NCBI GenBank assembly: GCA_018398805.1
Contig: JAGFBZ010001180.1
Coordinates: 1,302,001 to 1,366,000, forward strand
Length of the DNA stretch: 64,000 nucleotides
Source of the DNA: Hirundichthys speculiger
Taxonomy: Eukaryota > Chordata > Actinopteri > Beloniformes > Exocoetidae
Reading direction: 5' to 3'
Shown: piece after piece, positions 62,396-64,000 of the stretch
How the letters are laid out: each line of letters begins with the position of its first letter
Numbering within the stretch: the first letter of the stretch is position 1
Translations under genes and position numbers: made by a program
Notes under the pieces: generated by a model
What the model saw: only the letters and a program-made list of their open reading frames with translations
What the model was told of the DNA's origin: nothing
The model's database searches: none

Positions 62396-64000
62396 AACAA
62401 AATGAGACATCGTAAAATAACTAGCATTACTTTTATTGATCTATGAATGAAGTTTGCAAAACAAGTCATGACGTTCTGCAAAGTGCAGGCACTCAAGCGC
62501 AAGTCAGCAGGCAAGATGGAGGCGGAAGCGCTCACATTCACTGGTTGGAACATACTCATTCCTTTGATTTTGTCAGGAATAAAATTGACAGAAACATTTT
62601 TTATCAAATGTAACTGTAAACTGTGTCTGCAACTGCTGATGTCTGGACTGCCAACCATAAACATTTTCATGGGATGACAGTTCATTGACTTAATGGGTCA
62701 AGTTACCACCACAGGAAAGCTGCTGTGGAGTCACACTCATGATGTTGTTGGTCGATGTTGGAGGTCGAACAGATCATTTCATTTTATGAACTTTCTAACC
62801 AAGTAATGGCCTCCGCTACTTATAAGGATCAAACTTTGTAAGGGGGTGTGTCAGTCAGCTGAAGATGCTGCTGTGGCTCAGGATGAAGAAGTAAAATTTA
62901 CTGACAGCACATGTAGCTTCTCAAACGACATGATGATGGTCACTTTTTTTCCCCCACTTCAACACAATGTGCTTCTTATAATGCTGCAAACTTTTGCAAA
63001 TTCTGTGTGACGCTTTAAGCCTTAAGTCCTATTCACTCTGACCCATATTAGCTGTACAAAGAGACGTTCTCATAATATTAATTATCAAACAGGTTGCCTG
63101 GATTTCATGGCCTATACTAATCCTTTATGAATAGGGCTATAGCTGCAGCTTTACAAGTGTCTGAATTTTCAGGAGAAATGAGACAATTACCAATTTTATG
63201 CTTCTGACACACAAATGGACAAATAGGTTGTGTCACATTGTGTTTTTGTTGTTATAAATGTTCAGATGATCCAATATATAATTCAACAATGTGAAAAATG
63301 TAAAGAGAAAAATGCAGGGGAAACAGAGAAAATATATCTATGTACTGGAGTGGATACATGGATGGTTTATATCTCAACCTCTTAGGTGAAGTACCTTATC
63401 ATGTTTCTCTAAGCTGTGCACTGATTTAAATGTACTTTCTTCCTTCTAAAAGTCCAAAAAATTTCACTCTAAATTCTGAAATATTCCATGTGTGTCCAAG
63501 AGGACGACACTTGAATCCAGTATGATTGATAGTGAAACTGAAAGTACAACTCTGCTGAGCTGCATGTTAAGCAACGACGTGCCAGCCGTAAAAGATTGTC
63601 ATATTTATTTTAACTTAATTCATTAATGTGTTTTGGAGGGACTATAGCTGTGAGACACGTAGTGTGGTAGAAGTGACAAGAGAGATACAGTAGCTGAATC
63701 TATCTGTGTTCTGTTATTGAATTAATAAGGTAAGGGACCTGCTAGAGTAAGAAAACTCCCAGCTTTTAACTTCCTGTGACAGCCTCCTCATATTCTTCCC
63801 ATCTAATAATGTTCTACAGTACAAGCGTTTCTACAATATCACATTTGTCAAAGTTGTATCAAATATACCCATGTGGCCTGCAGAGAGGGACAAATGGCAG
63901 ATGCCGTTTTCAGTAACTGGGTTGTTTCTTTACTTTAGGAGTCCTTCATTGTGCGGGTCAGTGTTTGCCAATGGATGCTGATGAATGAATGAATGGCACA

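Overview
This window looks like non-repetitive and repeat-derived DNA of a teleost fish, probably a percomorph. Three well-formed vertebrate type II cadherin exons lie on the minus strand. The rest is AT-rich intronic DNA crowded with fish repeats: Tc1-like, hAT-like, RTE-like, L2/CR1-like and L1/Tx1-like elements, SINE pieces and long TG/TA/TC/CCA microsatellites. No prokaryotic or viral gene organisation is visible. The species cannot be fixed from the sequence.

Backbone gene (minus strand, read from high to low coordinates). Exons at 45279-44985 (295 bp, EC1), 34805-34686 (120 bp, EC1/EC2 junction into EC2) and 29721-29554 (168 bp, rest of EC2) have canonical splice sites, compatible phases (0-1, 1-1, 1-1) and the sizes I know for consecutive type II cadherin exons. 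Residue choices fit cadherin-24 best, with cadherin-11 and cadherin-8 as runners-up. The signal/propeptide exon should lie to the right of the window. EC3-EC5, transmembrane and cytoplasmic exons should lie to the left. Nearly all of the 64 kb is therefore intron: more than 18.7 kb, then 10.2 kb, 4.9 kb and more than 29.5 kb.

The most unusual part is 35.6-43.1 kb. On the plus strand, opposite to the cadherin, I see a series of exon-like segments: a possible ATG exon ending at 35683, then 37073-37317, 39530-39700, 41919-42022 and 43000-43127. They have open frames, good acceptors and donors, mostly compatible phases, and a last exon whose stop codon overlaps AATAAA. I do not recognise the product. 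One junction (39700 to 41919) is out of phase, so an exon is missing from my model or the gene is decayed. A second candidate is a short minus-strand ATG exon at 15653-15610.

Left part (1-29.5 kb): an L2/CR1-like LINE relic (1.6-4.2 kb), a TIR-bearing repeat (5.0-5.4 kb), a Tc1-like tail (5.9-6.3 kb), a TG microsatellite, a tRNA-type SINE, an RTE-like relic (11.8-12.8 kb), a LINE scrap (18.95-19.17 kb), an L2 3' end (22.9-23.7 kb) and a Tc1-family element (27.1-28.0 kb).

Middle part (29.5-45.3 kb): the three cadherin exons, a hAT-like MITE with a perfect 8-bp target duplication (32.2-32.5 kb), a CpG-rich/G-quadruplex patch beside exon 4, the candidate nested gene, and an 820-bp inverted-terminal element only 66 bp from the exon 3 donor.

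Right part (45.3-64 kb): an L1/Tx1-like LINE relic (47.7-50.7 kb) interrupted by a hAT-like MITE and by a TA microsatellite, two inverted copies of another LINE 3' end (54.8-55.7 kb), a Tc1 transposase relic (58.1-58.7 kb), an RTE-like copy with 5' and 3' ends fused (59.3-59.7 kb), and a GC-richer motif cluster at 60.3-60.7 kb that could be regulatory.
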